DNA of 64,000 nt from Marinisporobacter sp. (GTDB lineage Bacteria; Bacillota; Clostridia; Peptostreptococcales; Thermotaleaceae). Every line of letters begins with the position of its first letter. Within the stretch, counting starts at the first letter, position 1. Both the position numbers and the translations under genes were made by a program. The notes beneath the pieces are model-generated. The model saw only the letters and a program-made list of their open reading frames with translations. It had not been told where the DNA came from and made no database searches. The stretch spans positions 1 to 64,000 of the forward strand of contig JAOARV010000067.1 of assembly GCA_025210395.1 (NCBI GenBank), given 5' to 3'. This document shows, piece after piece, positions 53,250 through 63,639 of the stretch.

Positions 53250-55193
53250 TTAGGCGATTATACCTTTTTTACTTTTAGACTTTTGAATCATATATCCTCC
53301 TATAATAGCGATTGCTCCTACAGCATTTAATCTATAATCTGTAGTTACTAGAAGGATTCCACCTAGAGCAAATAATGCTCGTTCCATAATAGACATATTG
53401 GCTTTAAAATATCCTGTCAACGCCGCAGCAACACTTACGATTCCAATGAGTGCTGTTATTACAATGAATATTACCTGAACAATGGATACATCAATAAGTA
53501 AAAGTTGTGGACTATATACAAATATATAAGGGATTAGAAAAGCTGCTATAGCAAGCCTTGCTGCCTGAACCCCAGTCCTCATAGGTTCTGATTTTGCTAC
53601 CCCTGCACCTGCAACAGCTGCAAGACATACAGGTGGTGTTACATCCGCAATAATTCCAAAGTAAAAAGCAAACATATGTGCTGCTAAAACAGGTACATTC
53701 ATCATTAAAAGGGCTGGTGCTGCAATAGTAGAAGTGATTACATAATTTGCAGTCGTTGGTACACCAATCCCAAGTATTAAAGAAGTAACCATAGTGAAGA
53801 ATAAAGTCAATAAAAGTTTACCATTGGCTATACTCACAAGCATTGATCCCATCTTAAGTCCTAATCCTGTTTGGGTAACAACCCCAATGATAATCCCTGC
53901 ACAAGCACAAGCAGAGACTACTGTTATTGCACTTCTAGCACCTTTCTCAAGACCATCAATGATATCCTTTAAGCTTAGTCTTGTTTCTTTTTTAAGCCCA
54001 GCACATATAATAGATGAAGCAATGGCCCCTAATGCTGCTCTAATTGGTGTATATCCTGCAACTAGTAAATAAATTACAAAGACAATAGGTATTAAAAGAT
54101 GCCCTCTTTCCTTCATAATATTTTTGATTTTAGGAAGTTCTTCTTTAGGCAATCCTTTTAATCCAAGTTTTTTTGCTTCAAAATGTACACCAGAGAATAC
54201 TCCAAAATAATATAATAAAGCTGGAATAGCAGCGGCTGTAATTACTTCTACATATGGAGTATTGGTAAATTCAGCCATCAAGAAGGCTGCGGCCCCCATA
54301 ATTGGAGGCATTAACTGCCCTCCTGTAGAAGCTGTAGCTTCAACGGCTCCTGCAAATTCGCTTTTATACCCTAATTTTTTCATCATAGGAATAGTAAAGC
54401 TTCCAGTTCCTACAACATTAGCAACAGAACTTCCCGTAAGGGTTCCCATACATCCACTAGAAATTACTGCTACCTTTGCAGGTCCACCTGCTGCAAAACC
54501 AGCAATGGCATTTGCAGCATCTATAAAGAATTCTCCCATACCTGTTTTTTCAAGGTAGGATCCAAAAAGTAAAAACATAAAAATAAAAGTTGATGATACA
54601 CCTATTGGTATACCAAATACGCCTTCTGTAGTAAAGAATAATTGTTGTACTAAGTTTTCCATATCAACGCCTCTATGAGCTAATTTCCCCGGAATACTTC
54701 GTCCAAATAAAGCATATGCAATAAAAATTAGTGCAATAATAACCATAGGCCACCCGATAACACGTCTTGCTGCTTCTAACACCAAAACAATAGCAATAAG
54801 TCCTACAATCCTATCAAGAGTTGTTACGGTTCCTGCCCTTAAAACTAAATCTTTATAACATACTACTACATACATGCATACAGCTGCTGCAACAACAGCT
54901 AACAAGATGTCAACTGGATGCATCTTCTCTCTTGACCAACTTTTTCTAGATGGATACAAAAGATATACTAAACAAAGGCCAAATGCAAGATGGACTGCTC
55001 TTTGAAGCATTGCATCTAACACCCCAAAAATTCCTGTGTATAATTGAAATAGTGTAAAACATATTAAAACAGCTGATATGATCTTAGCTCCAAACCCTTT
55101 TAGCTCACGATAATCTGAACCTTTATCATATTGCCTTAAAATGTCCTTAGCATCTCCTGCTTCCTCTAATTGAAACTGCCTGTTTTCTTCCAT
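53250..55193 (-). CDS. Fused TRAP transporter permease (DctQM-type)
   Basis: A 647-residue permease with the small DctQ-like four-helix part at the N-terminus fused to the large DctM-like domain. Many helices; motifs SGSSVANVVGTGSFTIPMMKKLGYKSEFAGAVEATASTGGQLMPPIMGAAAFLMAEF and VTSLILGIGVPTTANYVITS are diagnostic of TAXI-associated permeases. It works with the solute-binding protein at 55877 to import an organic acid (often C4-dicarboxylate or glutamate-like) with sodium. SD AAAGGGGATG. Confidence 0.93.
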   Translation of the reverse strand: MEENRQFQLEEAGDAKDILRQYDKGSDYRELKGFGAKIISAVLICFTLFQLYTGIFGVLDAMLQRAVHLAFGLCLVYLLYPSRKSWSREKMHPVDILLAVVAAAVCMYVVVCYKDLVLRAGTVTTLDRIVGLIAIVLVLEAARRVIGWPMVIIALIFIAYALFGRSIPGKLAHRGVDMENLVQQLFFTTEGVFGIPIGVSSTFIFMFLLFGSYLEKTGMGEFFIDAANAIAGFAAGGPAKVAVISSGCMGTLTGSSVANVVGTGSFTIPMMKKLGYKSEFAGAVEATASTGGQLMPPIMGAAAFLMAEFTNTPYVEVITAAAIPALLYYFGVFSGVHFEAKKLGLKGLPKEELPKIKNIMKERGHLLIPIVFVIYLLVAGYTPIRAALGAIASSIICAGLKKETRLSLKDIIDGLEKGARSAITVVSACACAGIIIGVVTQTGLGLKMGSMLVSIANGKLLLTLFFTMVTSLILGIGVPTTANYVITSTIAAPALLMMNVPVLAAHMFAFYFGIIADVTPPVCLAAVAGAGVAKSEPMRTGVQAARLAIAAFLIPYIFVYSPQLLLIDVSIVQVIFIVITALIGIVSVAAALTGYFKANMSIMERALFALGGILLVTTDYRLNAVGAIAIIGGYMIQKSKSKKGIIA

Positions 55194-55286
55194 AATTCAT
55201 CCCCTTTCTCAACCTCTCATATTGTGGCTACGCTGTCAACAAGGACTCTTTTACCCTATAATAAATTTGTAGAGTCATTCAAAAGG

Positions 55287-55321
55287 ATTCTCAAATCTCT
55301 ACAAAAGAGAGATTTGAGAAT
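55287..55321. repeat. Perfect 14-bp intercistronic hairpin
   Basis: ATTCTCAAATCTCT and AGAGATTTGAGAAT with a seven-base loop, between the DUF1850 gene and the permease. No strong T run follows on the minus strand, so it may moderate or process the transcript rather than end it. Confidence 0.75.
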
Positions 55322-55330
55322 GTTATGTGA

Positions 55331-55861
55331 TCAAAACAACTTGATGAATTTTTTTCCTATTCTAAAGCCCTGTTCCTTCACTACATATATTTTTACTAAG
55401 TCTTCTGGTACTGCAACTAAATCAATCAATTCGTATCGTTCCTCTCCAATGCTTACCCAATGCTTTGGAATGGGAGATACCCTTAAATGAATTGCATCAG
55501 TAACTCTTTGTACCTTTAATATAAATTTTCCATCCTTTATATCAAAGTCCCATTTTTCTTGAGAATAAGGAAGCCCGACTCCAAAGGATTCATATATGGT
55601 TTTATAGAGCTTTAACTGATTATTATCAGCTACAGAAAAATATTCTTCTGCTGGTGTCAGCAACACTGAATGAATATATCCTAAAGTAAATTTTCCATCT
55701 GGAAGATGTAACTCTGTTTTCATTGGATGATCCACATCTTCAATAATCAATACCTTTTCATCTTTAACAAGGCTTGTTGCTCCTAATACCATCAGTATTA
55801 GAACAATCAATAAAATGCTAATCTTTTTTCCTAAGCTGCCCTTTTCTTTAAAGTCATACAA
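55331..55861 (-). CDS. DUF1850 domain-containing protein
   Basis: A 176-residue protein: a membrane anchor (about 13-29) and an external beta-rich DUF1850 domain (LPDGKFTLGYIHSVLLTPAEEYFSV; SFGVGLPYSQEKW). DUF1850 genes sit between TAXI solute-binding and permease genes in many TRAP operons; their role is unknown. The start is TTG at 55861 (SD AAGGAG at eleven bases). It starts 15 bases after the binding protein gene. Confidence 0.85.
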   Translation of the reverse strand: MYDFKEKGSLGKKISILLIVLILMVLGATSLVKDEKVLIIEDVDHPMKTELHLPDGKFTLGYIHSVLLTPAEEYFSVADNNQLKLYKTIYESFGVGLPYSQEKWDFDIKDGKFILKVQRVTDAIHLRVSPIPKHWVSIGEERYELIDLVAVPEDLVKIYVVKEQGFRIGKKFIKLF

Positions 55862-55876
55862 GGTTCTTCAAACTCC

Positions 55877-56860
55877 TTATTTTCCTTCTTCATCAAAGAA
55901 TTTTTGTGCTCCTGGATGTACCTCAACACTCATTCCCTCTAATGCTGTTTCTTTTGTAATATATTTACCTACATTATGTGCCGCTACTACTCTTTCATGA
56001 TTATCATAAATACCTTTTACCAAATTATATGCTAAATCTTCATCCAAATCTGCATTTACAGCTAACATTGCTTTAACTGTTAAGGTTTGTATATCTTCAG
56101 TTTGTCCCTTATACGTATTTGCAGGAATTGTGAATTTTGTGAAGAATTTGTATTTTTCCATTAATTTATTTGCTATTTCATCATCAACAGGTACTACATG
56201 TACCTCATGTTGTGCTCCAAGGTCTTGAATAGCAGCAGTAGGAATTCCAGCTGTTATAAATGCTACATCTACTTGCTTATCCTTAAGCCCTGTAGATGCT
56301 TCACCAAAGGAAAGGAACTTAGCATCAATATCTTCTTCAAAGTCAAATCCCGCAGCTGTTATGATTTGTCTAGCATTTGCTTCTGTACCACTACCGATTG
56401 CTCCTACTGCAACTCTTTTACCTTTTAGATCTTTTATTGATTTAATACTTGGATCAGTAGTTACGATTTGAAGTGGCTCACTATACATTGTACAAAGCCC
56501 TCTTATATCCTCATACTTCTTATCTTTAAACATTACTTCTCCATTTGCTGTATACCAAGCAATGTCATTTTGTACAATAACAACTTCAACTTTTTTATCT
56601 TTTAATAAGTTAATATTTGCTACTGAAGCACCTGTACTTTGAGCAGTAGCATTGATTCCTTCAATGTTGTTATTCCAAATTTCTGCAAAAGCTCCTCCTA
56701 GTGGGAAATATGTACCTGCTGTTCCACCTGTTCCAATATTAACAAAAACTTGCTCAGCTGGTGCTTCTGGATCTGCTGGTTTACTTCCACATCCAGCAAA
56801 TAATCCAATCACCATAGCTAATACTGTTAATAACGCCAACAATTTCACATTTTTTTTCAT
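55877..56860 (-). CDS. TAXI family TRAP transporter solute-binding lipoprotein
   Basis: A 327-residue binding protein with a signal peptide and lipobox LFAGC (Cys24), so anchored outside the cell as expected in Gram-positives. TAXI markers: FVNIGTGGTAGTYFPLGGAFAEIWNN, INLLKDKKVEVVIVQNDIAWYT, LKGKRVAVGAIGSGTEANARQIITAAG, and DVAFITAGIPTAAI. It captures the substrate for the fused permease. Substrate unknown. SD AAGGAGG. Confidence 0.95.
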   Translation of the reverse strand: MKKNVKLLALLTVLAMVIGLFAGCGSKPADPEAPAEQVFVNIGTGGTAGTYFPLGGAFAEIWNNNIEGINATAQSTGASVANINLLKDKKVEVVIVQNDIAWYTANGEVMFKDKKYEDIRGLCTMYSEPLQIVTTDPSIKSIKDLKGKRVAVGAIGSGTEANARQIITAAGFDFEEDIDAKFLSFGEASTGLKDKQVDVAFITAGIPTAAIQDLGAQHEVHVVPVDDEIANKLMEKYKFFTKFTIPANTYKGQTEDIQTLTVKAMLAVNADLDEDLAYNLVKGIYDNHERVVAAHNVGKYITKETALEGMSVEVHPGAQKFFDEEGK

Positions 56861-57186
56861 CCTTTTTTCCTCCTTAAATCATTTATTATCTTAATAAACA
56901 GTATGATCTCTTTTATTCGATCAACCCTCCTTTTCTTCATATATAATCAGCTGTATAACTATACAACTATTTAATACTCTTATTTTTCAAAAACCATAAA
57001 ACCCCAGAACAATAAACCTTTATTCTATGTTGCATGAACATATGTTGACATGTTTACTATGCTGGGACAAAATCTATTACCTAAATCAGCAGAGATTAGC
57101 AGCAATCTTTATCAGCCACGTTTCGTCAATTTAATGCATTTCTTACCATTTCTTTCATATTGTTGAATTTTCCAAATATTTTCTAC
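56861..57186 (-). other. Long leader of the TAXI operon
   Basis: About 325 bases between the predicted start and the coding region. No ORF or known riboswitch class was identified; CATGTCAACATATG and AATAAAGGTTTATT are small palindromic patches. It may hold a regulatory element. Confidence 0.4.
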
Positions 57187-57192
57187 AGTTTG

Positions 57193-57221
57193 ATTATATG
57201 AGATTTGTACAATTTAGTCAA
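57193..57221 (-). promoter_or_regulatory. Promoter of the TAXI-TRAP operon
   Basis: TTGACT (57221-57216), 17-base spacer, TATAAT (57198-57193). Confidence 0.8.
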
Positions 57222-57353
57222 GTTTTTTATGGATTCGAAGGTTAAATTGCACACATTTCCATGTGCGATTGTTGGATTCACTGCTTCAAAAATCTTTTTA
57301 TTTATTTTTCTGTATATTCTGGATTTTGTTTTATTTTTCAATTCCATCAAAAA

Positions 57354-57385
57354 AACTTGATTATCTCATAGGATAACCAAGTTTT
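57354..57385 (-). terminator. Terminator of pflBA
   Basis: AACTTGGTTATCC and GATAATCAAGTT arms with a short loop, followed by a T run on the minus strand (TTTTTTTGATGG). Confidence 0.8.
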
Positions 57386-57389
57386 TCAC

Positions 57390-58103
57390 TTAGATAATAT
57401 TTAAATATTTTTCAAGTTCTATGGTTTGCTCTTCACCCATAGGTTTAACACCTTCTAGCTTATACGAAATTCCCATTTCTTTATATTTATTAATTCCTAA
57501 ATTATGATATGGAAGTAACTGAATCTTTTCTACATCTTTAAATCCTTTTATCACTTTTTTTAGATTCTTTATATGCTCTTTATCATCTGTTATTCCTGGA
57601 ACAATCACATGCCTAAGCCACAGCTTCACAGATGTATCTAATAAGCTTTTCTTAAAATATTCGAAGACTTTCATACTTCCGCCGGTAAGTCTTTTATATC
57701 CATTTTCATTTACATGCTTTACATCTAAAATGACTAAATCTGTATACTTTAAAATTTCTTCATAACTTCCTTTCCCAAAGCCAGCTGTATCAATAGCTGT
57801 ATGAATATCATTTTCTTTACATAATTTTAAAAATTCTATCAAAAACTCCGGTTGCATGAGAGGATCTCCGCCCGAACAGGTTACACCGCCTCCAGAACTT
57901 TTAAAATAAGGCTTAAACCTCAATACTTTTTTTATCAGGTCATTAGGTGATATTTCTTTTCCTTTATCCATATGCCAAGTATCTGGATTATGACAATAAG
58001 CACATCTCAATTTACATCCCTGAAAAAATACCACTGTTCTTATACCAGGACCATCCAATAGTCCCATACTTTCTATAGAATGAATTCTTCCCATCACACT
58101 CAT
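57390..58103 (-). CDS. pflA: Pyruvate formate-lyase activating enzyme PflA
   Basis: A 237-residue radical SAM enzyme installing the glycyl radical on PflB. VFFQGCKLRCAYCHNPDTW has the CxxxCxxC cluster; GGGVTCSGGDPLMQPEF is the SAM GGE-like motif; DVKHVNENGY and LLPYHNLGINKYKEMG complete the family pattern. It starts five bases after pflB; its SD lies in the last pflB codons. Confidence 0.96.
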   Translation of the reverse strand: MSVMGRIHSIESMGLLDGPGIRTVVFFQGCKLRCAYCHNPDTWHMDKGKEISPNDLIKKVLRFKPYFKSSGGGVTCSGGDPLMQPEFLIEFLKLCKENDIHTAIDTAGFGKGSYEEILKYTDLVILDVKHVNENGYKRLTGGSMKVFEYFKKSLLDTSVKLWLRHVIVPGITDDKEHIKNLKKVIKGFKDVEKIQLLPYHNLGINKYKEMGISYKLEGVKPMGEEQTIELEKYLNII

Positions 58104-58108
58104 TTTCT

Positions 58109-60343
58109 CTACCCTACCATACTTTCATGGAATGTTCTACTAATCACCTCTAGCTGTTGCTTTCTTGTAAGCCTATTAAAATGAACTGCATACCCAGATA
58201 CTCTAATAGTAAGTGTTGGATATTTTTCAGGATGCTCCATAGCATCTATAAGGGTTTCCCTATTTAATACATTTACATTTAGATGATGGGCTCCTTGAGA
58301 GAAATATCCATCTACTATACTTACGAGATTATTGATTCTATTCTTTTCATCTTTCCCTAAAGCCTTAGGAATAATTGTAAAGGTATTGGAAACACCATCT
58401 TGACAAACATCCTTATAAGGAATTTTTGCAACAGAATTTAGGGATGCTAAAGCACCATTTTGATCTCTTCCATGCATAGGATTTGCTCCTGGTGCAAAGG
58501 CTTCTCCCATCTTTCTTCCATCTGGTGTTGCTCCTGTCTTCTCACCATATACTACATTTGAAGTAATTGTCAGTACTGATAAAGTATGTTCTGCATCTCG
58601 ATAAGTTTTATGTTTTTTAAGCTCTTTAATAAATTTTTTGACAACGAATACAGCTATTTCATCTACTTCATTCAAATCATTTCCATACATAGGAAATTCC
58701 CCATCGATCTGAAAATCTACTGCTATACCATTTTTTCTGATGGGTTTTACTTTTGCATGTTTTATAGCACTTAAGGAATCTGCCACTACTGATAATCCTG
58801 CTACCCCAAAAGCCATAATCCTTCCCACCTCTGTATCATGTAGACTCATCTGTCCTGCCTCATAAGCATATTGATCATGCATGTAATGAATAATATTCAT
58901 GGTATTTACATAAAGCTTTGCTACATATTCTAAAACTTTAAAATAGTTTTCTTTTACTTTTTCATAATCTAATACATCCTCTTCAATCTTCTCAATTTCT
59001 GGTACAACTAAAGTTCCTTTTTTCTCATCTACCCCACCATTAATAGCATATAAAAGGGCTTTTGCAAGATTGCATCTAGCACCAAAAAACTGCATCTGCT
59101 TTCCAAGCTTCATAGCAGAAACACAGCAAGCAATCCCATAATCATCTCCATAAATAGGTCTCATAATATCATCATTCTCATATTGAATAGAATCTGTCTC
59201 AATAGACATCTTCGCACAATACTTTTTAAAGTTTTCCGGAAGCTTTTCTGACCATAATACTGTCATGTTCGGTTCTGGTGATGATCCTAAATTCGTTAAA
59301 GTATGCAAAAATCTAAAGGAAGTTCTACTCACTAAAGGCTTTCCATTTATGCCCATTCCTCCTACAACCTCTGTAATCCAGTTTGGATCTCCTGCAAATA
59401 ATTCATTATACTCTGGTGTTCTTAAATGTCTTACCATTCTAAGCTTTATTACAAATTGGTCAATGATTTCTTGAGCCTCTTCTTCCGATATCACACCATT
59501 TTTAAGATCTTTCTCCATGTATATGTCTATAAAAGTGCTTGTTCTTCCAAGAGACATGGCAGCACCATTATTCTCTTTTATCCCTGCTAAATAGCCAAAA
59601 TAAATGAACTGAACAGCTTCTTTAGCATTCTCTGCAGGCTTTGATATATCTATTCCATAGGAAAGTGCCATATTTTTTATTTTCTTTAGTGCACTGATTT
59701 GCTCTGCTACTTCTTCTCTTTTTTTAATGAACTCTTCATTCATAGCTCCTTTTAAATTTTCAAGATCTTTTATTTTTTCCTCTACCAAAAAGTCTATTCC
59801 ATAAAGTGGAATTCTTCTATAGTCCCCTATAATTCTTCCTCTTCCATAAGCATCCGGAAGACCCGTTAGAAGACCTGCTGATCTTGCTACCTTTGTCTCC
59901 TTTGGATATACATCAAACACCCCTTGATTATGGGTCTTTCTGTATTTTTCAAGTGCTTCCTCCATTACCCTATCCATTTCATATCCATAAGCCTCTAGAG
60001 CAGATTTTGCCATCCTCACGCCCCCAAAAGGATTGACAATTCTCTTAAGTGGAGAATCTGTCTGAATGCCTACAATGACTTCATTTTCCTTATCTATATA
60101 ACCTGGTTTAAAATGATCTATTCCTGAAACATTTTTCGTATCAATGTCAAGTACTCCTTTTTTTAATTCTTCTAAAGATAGCTTCTCGCAAATGTCCCAT
60201 ACCTTTTTCGTCTTTGTTGTAGCTGCCTTCAAAAAGCTTTCATCCCCTTCATAAGGAGTATAATTCTTTTGTATAAAATCCCTTATATCTATCTCTTTTA
60301 TCCAATTTCCTTCTACAAATCCTATCCATTCATTTTTTAACAT
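58109..60343 (-). CDS. pflB: Formate acetyltransferase (pyruvate formate-lyase) PflB
   Basis: A 744-residue glycyl-radical enzyme converting pyruvate and CoA to acetyl-CoA and formate. The active-site pair Cys406-Cys407 (GIACCVSA) and the radical loop RVSGYAVHF with Gly717 are intact. Oxygen destroys the radical, so it works anaerobically. SD AGGGAGGGA. A ZTP riboswitch with a terminator controls it. Formate feeds 10-formyl-THF synthesis. Confidence 0.97.
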   Translation of the reverse strand: MLKNEWIGFVEGNWIKEIDIRDFIQKNYTPYEGDESFLKAATTKTKKVWDICEKLSLEELKKGVLDIDTKNVSGIDHFKPGYIDKENEVIVGIQTDSPLKRIVNPFGGVRMAKSALEAYGYEMDRVMEEALEKYRKTHNQGVFDVYPKETKVARSAGLLTGLPDAYGRGRIIGDYRRIPLYGIDFLVEEKIKDLENLKGAMNEEFIKKREEVAEQISALKKIKNMALSYGIDISKPAENAKEAVQFIYFGYLAGIKENNGAAMSLGRTSTFIDIYMEKDLKNGVISEEEAQEIIDQFVIKLRMVRHLRTPEYNELFAGDPNWITEVVGGMGINGKPLVSRTSFRFLHTLTNLGSSPEPNMTVLWSEKLPENFKKYCAKMSIETDSIQYENDDIMRPIYGDDYGIACCVSAMKLGKQMQFFGARCNLAKALLYAINGGVDEKKGTLVVPEIEKIEEDVLDYEKVKENYFKVLEYVAKLYVNTMNIIHYMHDQYAYEAGQMSLHDTEVGRIMAFGVAGLSVVADSLSAIKHAKVKPIRKNGIAVDFQIDGEFPMYGNDLNEVDEIAVFVVKKFIKELKKHKTYRDAEHTLSVLTITSNVVYGEKTGATPDGRKMGEAFAPGANPMHGRDQNGALASLNSVAKIPYKDVCQDGVSNTFTIIPKALGKDEKNRINNLVSIVDGYFSQGAHHLNVNVLNRETLIDAMEHPEKYPTLTIRVSGYAVHFNRLTRKQQLEVISRTFHESMVG

Positions 60344-60388
60344 AAAAATCCCTCCCTGACATAGATAAACAAGTCAGAGGCTTCAAAA

Positions 60389-60490
60389 AAATAGAAAGAC
60401 CCCCTGGACTTGTTGCCCAGGCGGTCGGCATTTCTCAAAATCACACTCCCATGTGGTTTATTCCACTTCCGCCAGTCATGTGATCTGTTT
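60389..60490 (-). ncRNA. ZTP (pfl) riboswitch with intrinsic terminator
   Basis: Read on the minus strand: GGCGGAAGTGGAA, ACCAC, then GGGAGTG and, after a spacer, GCCGACCGCCTGGGCA: conserved blocks of the pfl/ZTP aptamer. The following CCAGGGGGTC can pair with GACCGCCTGG to form a terminator with a T run, so ligand binding (ZTP/ZMP) should prevent it and switch pflBA on. Confidence 0.93.
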
Positions 60491-60518
60491 CATAAATAAT
60501 AATTTATTTTCTATGCTC

Positions 60519-60547
60519 ATCATACCAATAGACGCAGTTTTTGTCAA
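60519..60547 (-). promoter_or_regulatory. Promoter of the pflBA transcript
   Basis: TTGACA (60547-60542), 17-base spacer, TATGAT (60524-60519); the start should lie about 25 bases upstream of the aptamer. Confidence 0.85.
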
Positions 60548-60773
60548 TCCTTCAGAAAAAATAAGTTTTCATCTACTTTAACAATATATAGATATTCACT
60601 TCCTACCTTTCATCTTAAGTTTTGTAAAATAATAAAACCTATATTTTATCATTCATTGTTGTATACTATTTCATAGAAATGTTTATATTTTGGAATAGAT
60701 TTTCTTTGTAATTCTAGTAAATATAAGTATAATATTGTATATAAATAGATAATAGAAAGTTGGATGTGTCTTT

Positions 60774-61877
60774 ATGAATAACAAAAAAATATTTATTAAA
60801 CTTCTTTTTATTCTCTTAATCCCCATAACTGCATTATTATTTCATATAGCCTCATTTTATCCTCAATTCATTGAAAAAATATATGCCAATCGAATCTATA
60901 AAGAAATGATACAAATTTTAAGCTCTATTACTGGCATATTGCCTTTTTCAATAGCTGAGCTTCTAGTACTATTCCTTATTTTCTTTGTTGTATGGATGCT
61001 TCTTCAAACTATCATAACGGCCATCCATCATCCTCTTAAAAGAAAGTCTACAATCCTTAACTTTATAGGAAATATTATTATTTTAGCTAGTATGATTTAT
61101 TTTATCTTTATCTTTATTTGGGGATTTAATTATTGTCGTTTACCTTTTTCTGAAATCGCAAACCTAAAAGTAAAGCCTGCTTCTGTTGAAGAACTTGAAA
61201 ATTTATGTAAAAACCTTATTGAAAAAGCAAATACCCTAAGACCAAAAGTAATAGAAAACAAAAATGGTGTTATGACTCTTCCAAAGGGTTATTCAGATGT
61301 TTTTATTCGTGCATCTAAAGGTTATGAAAAAGCAGCAAATATTTATCCTGAATTAGGGGGAAACTATGGTAATCCTAAGGGAATTATTTTATCAAGTGCC
61401 ATGTCCTATACAGGAATAGCTGGAATTTATTGTCCCTTTACAGGAGAAGCCAATGTAAATATAGCTATAACAGCTACCTCCATTCCTAGCACCACCTGTC
61501 ATGAAATGGCACATCAAAGAGGTTTTTCAAGGGAAGATGAAGCAAATTATATTGCCTATCTAACCTGCACCATGCACCCGGATGTAGATTTTCAATATTC
61601 AGGAACTGTCCTAGCTTTAATTCATTCTATGAATGCATTGTATAGAGTCAATGAAGAAAAATATATGAAATTAAAAGAACTCTATAAGGAAGGATTAGTG
61701 AGAGATTTAGCTTATATGAGATCCTTTTGGCAACAATATGAAGGTCCTGTAGAACGTGCCTCTACAAAATTAAATAATGCTTATCTAAAAGCGAATCATC
61801 AAAAGGATGGTGTCCGCAGCTACGGAAGAATGGTAGATCTTTTAATCGCAGAAAATCGTTTGAAAATATGGAAATAA
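60774..61877 (+). CDS. DUF3810 family membrane protein, putative metallopeptidase
   Basis: A 367-residue protein with three N-terminal membrane helices (about 8-28, 50-78 and 92-115) and a C-terminal domain holding TTCHEMAHQRGFSREDEANYIAYLTC, an HExxH zinc motif with a downstream glutamate, and YFIFIFIWGFNYCRLPFSE. These match DUF3810. It should face the outside and may be a zinc peptidase, but activity is unproven. Only a weak SD-like GGATG precedes the ATG. Confidence 0.85.
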   Translation: MNNKKIFIKLLFILLIPITALLFHIASFYPQFIEKIYANRIYKEMIQILSSITGILPFSIAELLVLFLIFFVVWMLLQTIITAIHHPLKRKSTILNFIGNIIILASMIYFIFIFIWGFNYCRLPFSEIANLKVKPASVEELENLCKNLIEKANTLRPKVIENKNGVMTLPKGYSDVFIRASKGYEKAANIYPELGGNYGNPKGIILSSAMSYTGIAGIYCPFTGEANVNIAITATSIPSTTCHEMAHQRGFSREDEANYIAYLTCTMHPDVDFQYSGTVLALIHSMNALYRVNEEKYMKLKELYKEGLVRDLAYMRSFWQQYEGPVERASTKLNNAYLKANHQKDGVRSYGRMVDLLIAENRLKIWK

Positions 61878-61970
61878 ATAAAGGATTTAATATTTTGATG
61901 TAGAAATTTATTAAAACCATTTTTAAAATTTTCAAAACTATATACTTTAAGCAAAGGAAGGAGTCATTCT

Positions 61971-62867
61971 ATGTATTTTGCCACTTTTCACTATAACGGA
62001 GAAGAGCAAGTTGGTATTTTAAGTAAAAATAAAAAAAATGTTATTCCTATGGATAAGATTTTCAAAAAGTTAGATATCGTTCCACCAAAAACTTTAAGAG
62101 ATTTCATAGAAAATGCAGAAGATACTCTTATTGAAGATATAAGAGCTATCTTAAAAACTCATAGTTTTGAAGAAATCCGTGTTGAAAGCATTAAATTATG
62201 TGCACCTATTCCTTATCCTCGTAGAAACCTGATCTGCTTAGGAAAAAATTATATGGATCATGCAAAAGAAGTGGTAGGACTTCCAGGAGCAGATGATGAT
62301 ATTCCAAAATTTCCAATATACTTTACAAAAATTGCAGAACCCGCTATAGGAGATGGAGACGTCATTAAAAATCATAAGGATCTCACAGAGATGGTGGATT
62401 ATGAAGTCGAACTAGCCATCATCATAGGAAAAGATGGCATCAATATCAAAAAAGAAGATGTGGAAAAATATATATTTGGCTATACCATCGTAAACGATGT
62501 ATCTGCAAGAAATATCCAAAGAAAGCATTCTCAATGGTTTAGAGGAAAGAGCCTTGAAACATTCTGCCCAATGGGTCCGTATATTGTACATAAAAGTGAA
62601 ATTCCTTTTCCTATAAAACTAGCTATACAATGTAGTATCAACGGTGAAATCAGACAAAATTCTAATACAAAAAATTTAATTTTTGATATTGCTTATATCA
62701 TTAGTGACTTATCAAAAGGAATGTACTTAAAAGCTGGAGATATTATTCTAACAGGTACCCCTTCTGGTGTTGGATTAGGCTTTAAGCCTTTTAAATTCTT
62801 AAAATCAGGTGATATGGTTGAATGTTTTATTGAAAAAATAGGAACTCTTACAAACACAGTTGAGTAA
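61971..62867 (+). CDS. Fumarylacetoacetate hydrolase family protein
   Basis: A 298-residue FAH-fold protein. The metal-binding core is visible: RNLICLGKNYMDHAKEV, DYEVELAIIIGKDG, GYTIVNDVSARNIQRKHSQWFRGKSLETFCPMGPYIV and GDIILTGTPSGVG. Family members hydrolyse or decarboxylate 2-oxo or acylpyruvate compounds; the substrate is not determinable. SD GGAAGGAG. It lies 25 bases upstream of the TtcA-like gene and is probably co-transcribed. Confidence 0.93.
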   Translation: MYFATFHYNGEEQVGILSKNKKNVIPMDKIFKKLDIVPPKTLRDFIENAEDTLIEDIRAILKTHSFEEIRVESIKLCAPIPYPRRNLICLGKNYMDHAKEVVGLPGADDDIPKFPIYFTKIAEPAIGDGDVIKNHKDLTEMVDYEVELAIIIGKDGINIKKEDVEKYIFGYTIVNDVSARNIQRKHSQWFRGKSLETFCPMGPYIVHKSEIPFPIKLAIQCSINGEIRQNSNTKNLIFDIAYIISDLSKGMYLKAGDIILTGTPSGVGLGFKPFKFLKSGDMVECFIEKIGTLTNTVE

Positions 62868-62892
62868 AAACTATTAAAGAGGAATTTCTCAA

Positions 62893-63639
62893 ATGATAAA
62901 ATTTCAAAAAAAATACAATAAGCTCTTTTTAAATGATATAAGAAAAGCTATTGATGATTATAAGATGATCCAACCTCATGATCAAGTAGCAGTAGGTCTA
63001 TCAGGTGGAAAAGACAGTATTTTTCTTTTATTCTGTTTAAAACTAATCCAATTAACTTCCATAAAAGACTTTGAGTTAATTGGTATTCATATTGATTTAG
63101 GCTTTCCTATGGATATAGTCCCACTAAAAAACTATTGTATAAATAACCATATTCCACTCATCATAGAAAAAACAAATATTGCCCATGTAGTTTTTAATGA
63201 AAGAAAAGAAAACAATCCCTGTTCTCTTTGTTCAAAGCTTAGAAAAGGTGCTTTAGCCAGGATTGCAAAGAAGCATCATATAAATAAAATTGCACTAGGT
63301 CACAATAGTGATGATGTAATCGAAACCCTATTTATGAATGTTTTAAAGGTAGGGAAATTAGGAACTTTCCATCCAAATAGTTATAATCATGAAAAAGATA
63401 TGCGTATGATCAGACCTATGATTTATATAAGAGAAGCTTTAATAGCGTCTATTGTTGATGCATATCATCTTCCTGTTATTAAAAATACTTGCCCTATAGA
63501 TAAAAAAACTACTAGACAAGAAATGAAAAATTTATTGATCCAATTAGAAAATATTCATCCAGATGCACAACAAAAAATTTTATCTGCTTTATCCAATTAT
63601 GATATAAAAAATCTTTGGAAAAAAAATTCTAAAAAATGA
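62893..63639 (+). CDS. TtcA-like PP-loop ATPase (tRNA 2-thiolation family)
   Basis: A 248-residue protein with the PP-loop SGGKDS, CSLCSKLRKGALARIAKKHHINKIALGHNSDDVIETLFMN and NTCPIDKKTTRQEM. The CSLC pair and the lone CP motif suit the iron-sulfur-bearing TtcA family that makes 2-thiocytidine at tRNA position 32; family members may have other thiolation targets. SD AGAGG. Confidence 0.88.
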   Translation: MIKFQKKYNKLFLNDIRKAIDDYKMIQPHDQVAVGLSGGKDSIFLLFCLKLIQLTSIKDFELIGIHIDLGFPMDIVPLKNYCINNHIPLIIEKTNIAHVVFNERKENNPCSLCSKLRKGALARIAKKHHINKIALGHNSDDVIETLFMNVLKVGKLGTFHPNSYNHEKDMRMIRPMIYIREALIASIVDAYHLPVIKNTCPIDKKTTRQEMKNLLIQLENIHPDAQQKILSALSNYDIKNLWKKNSKK

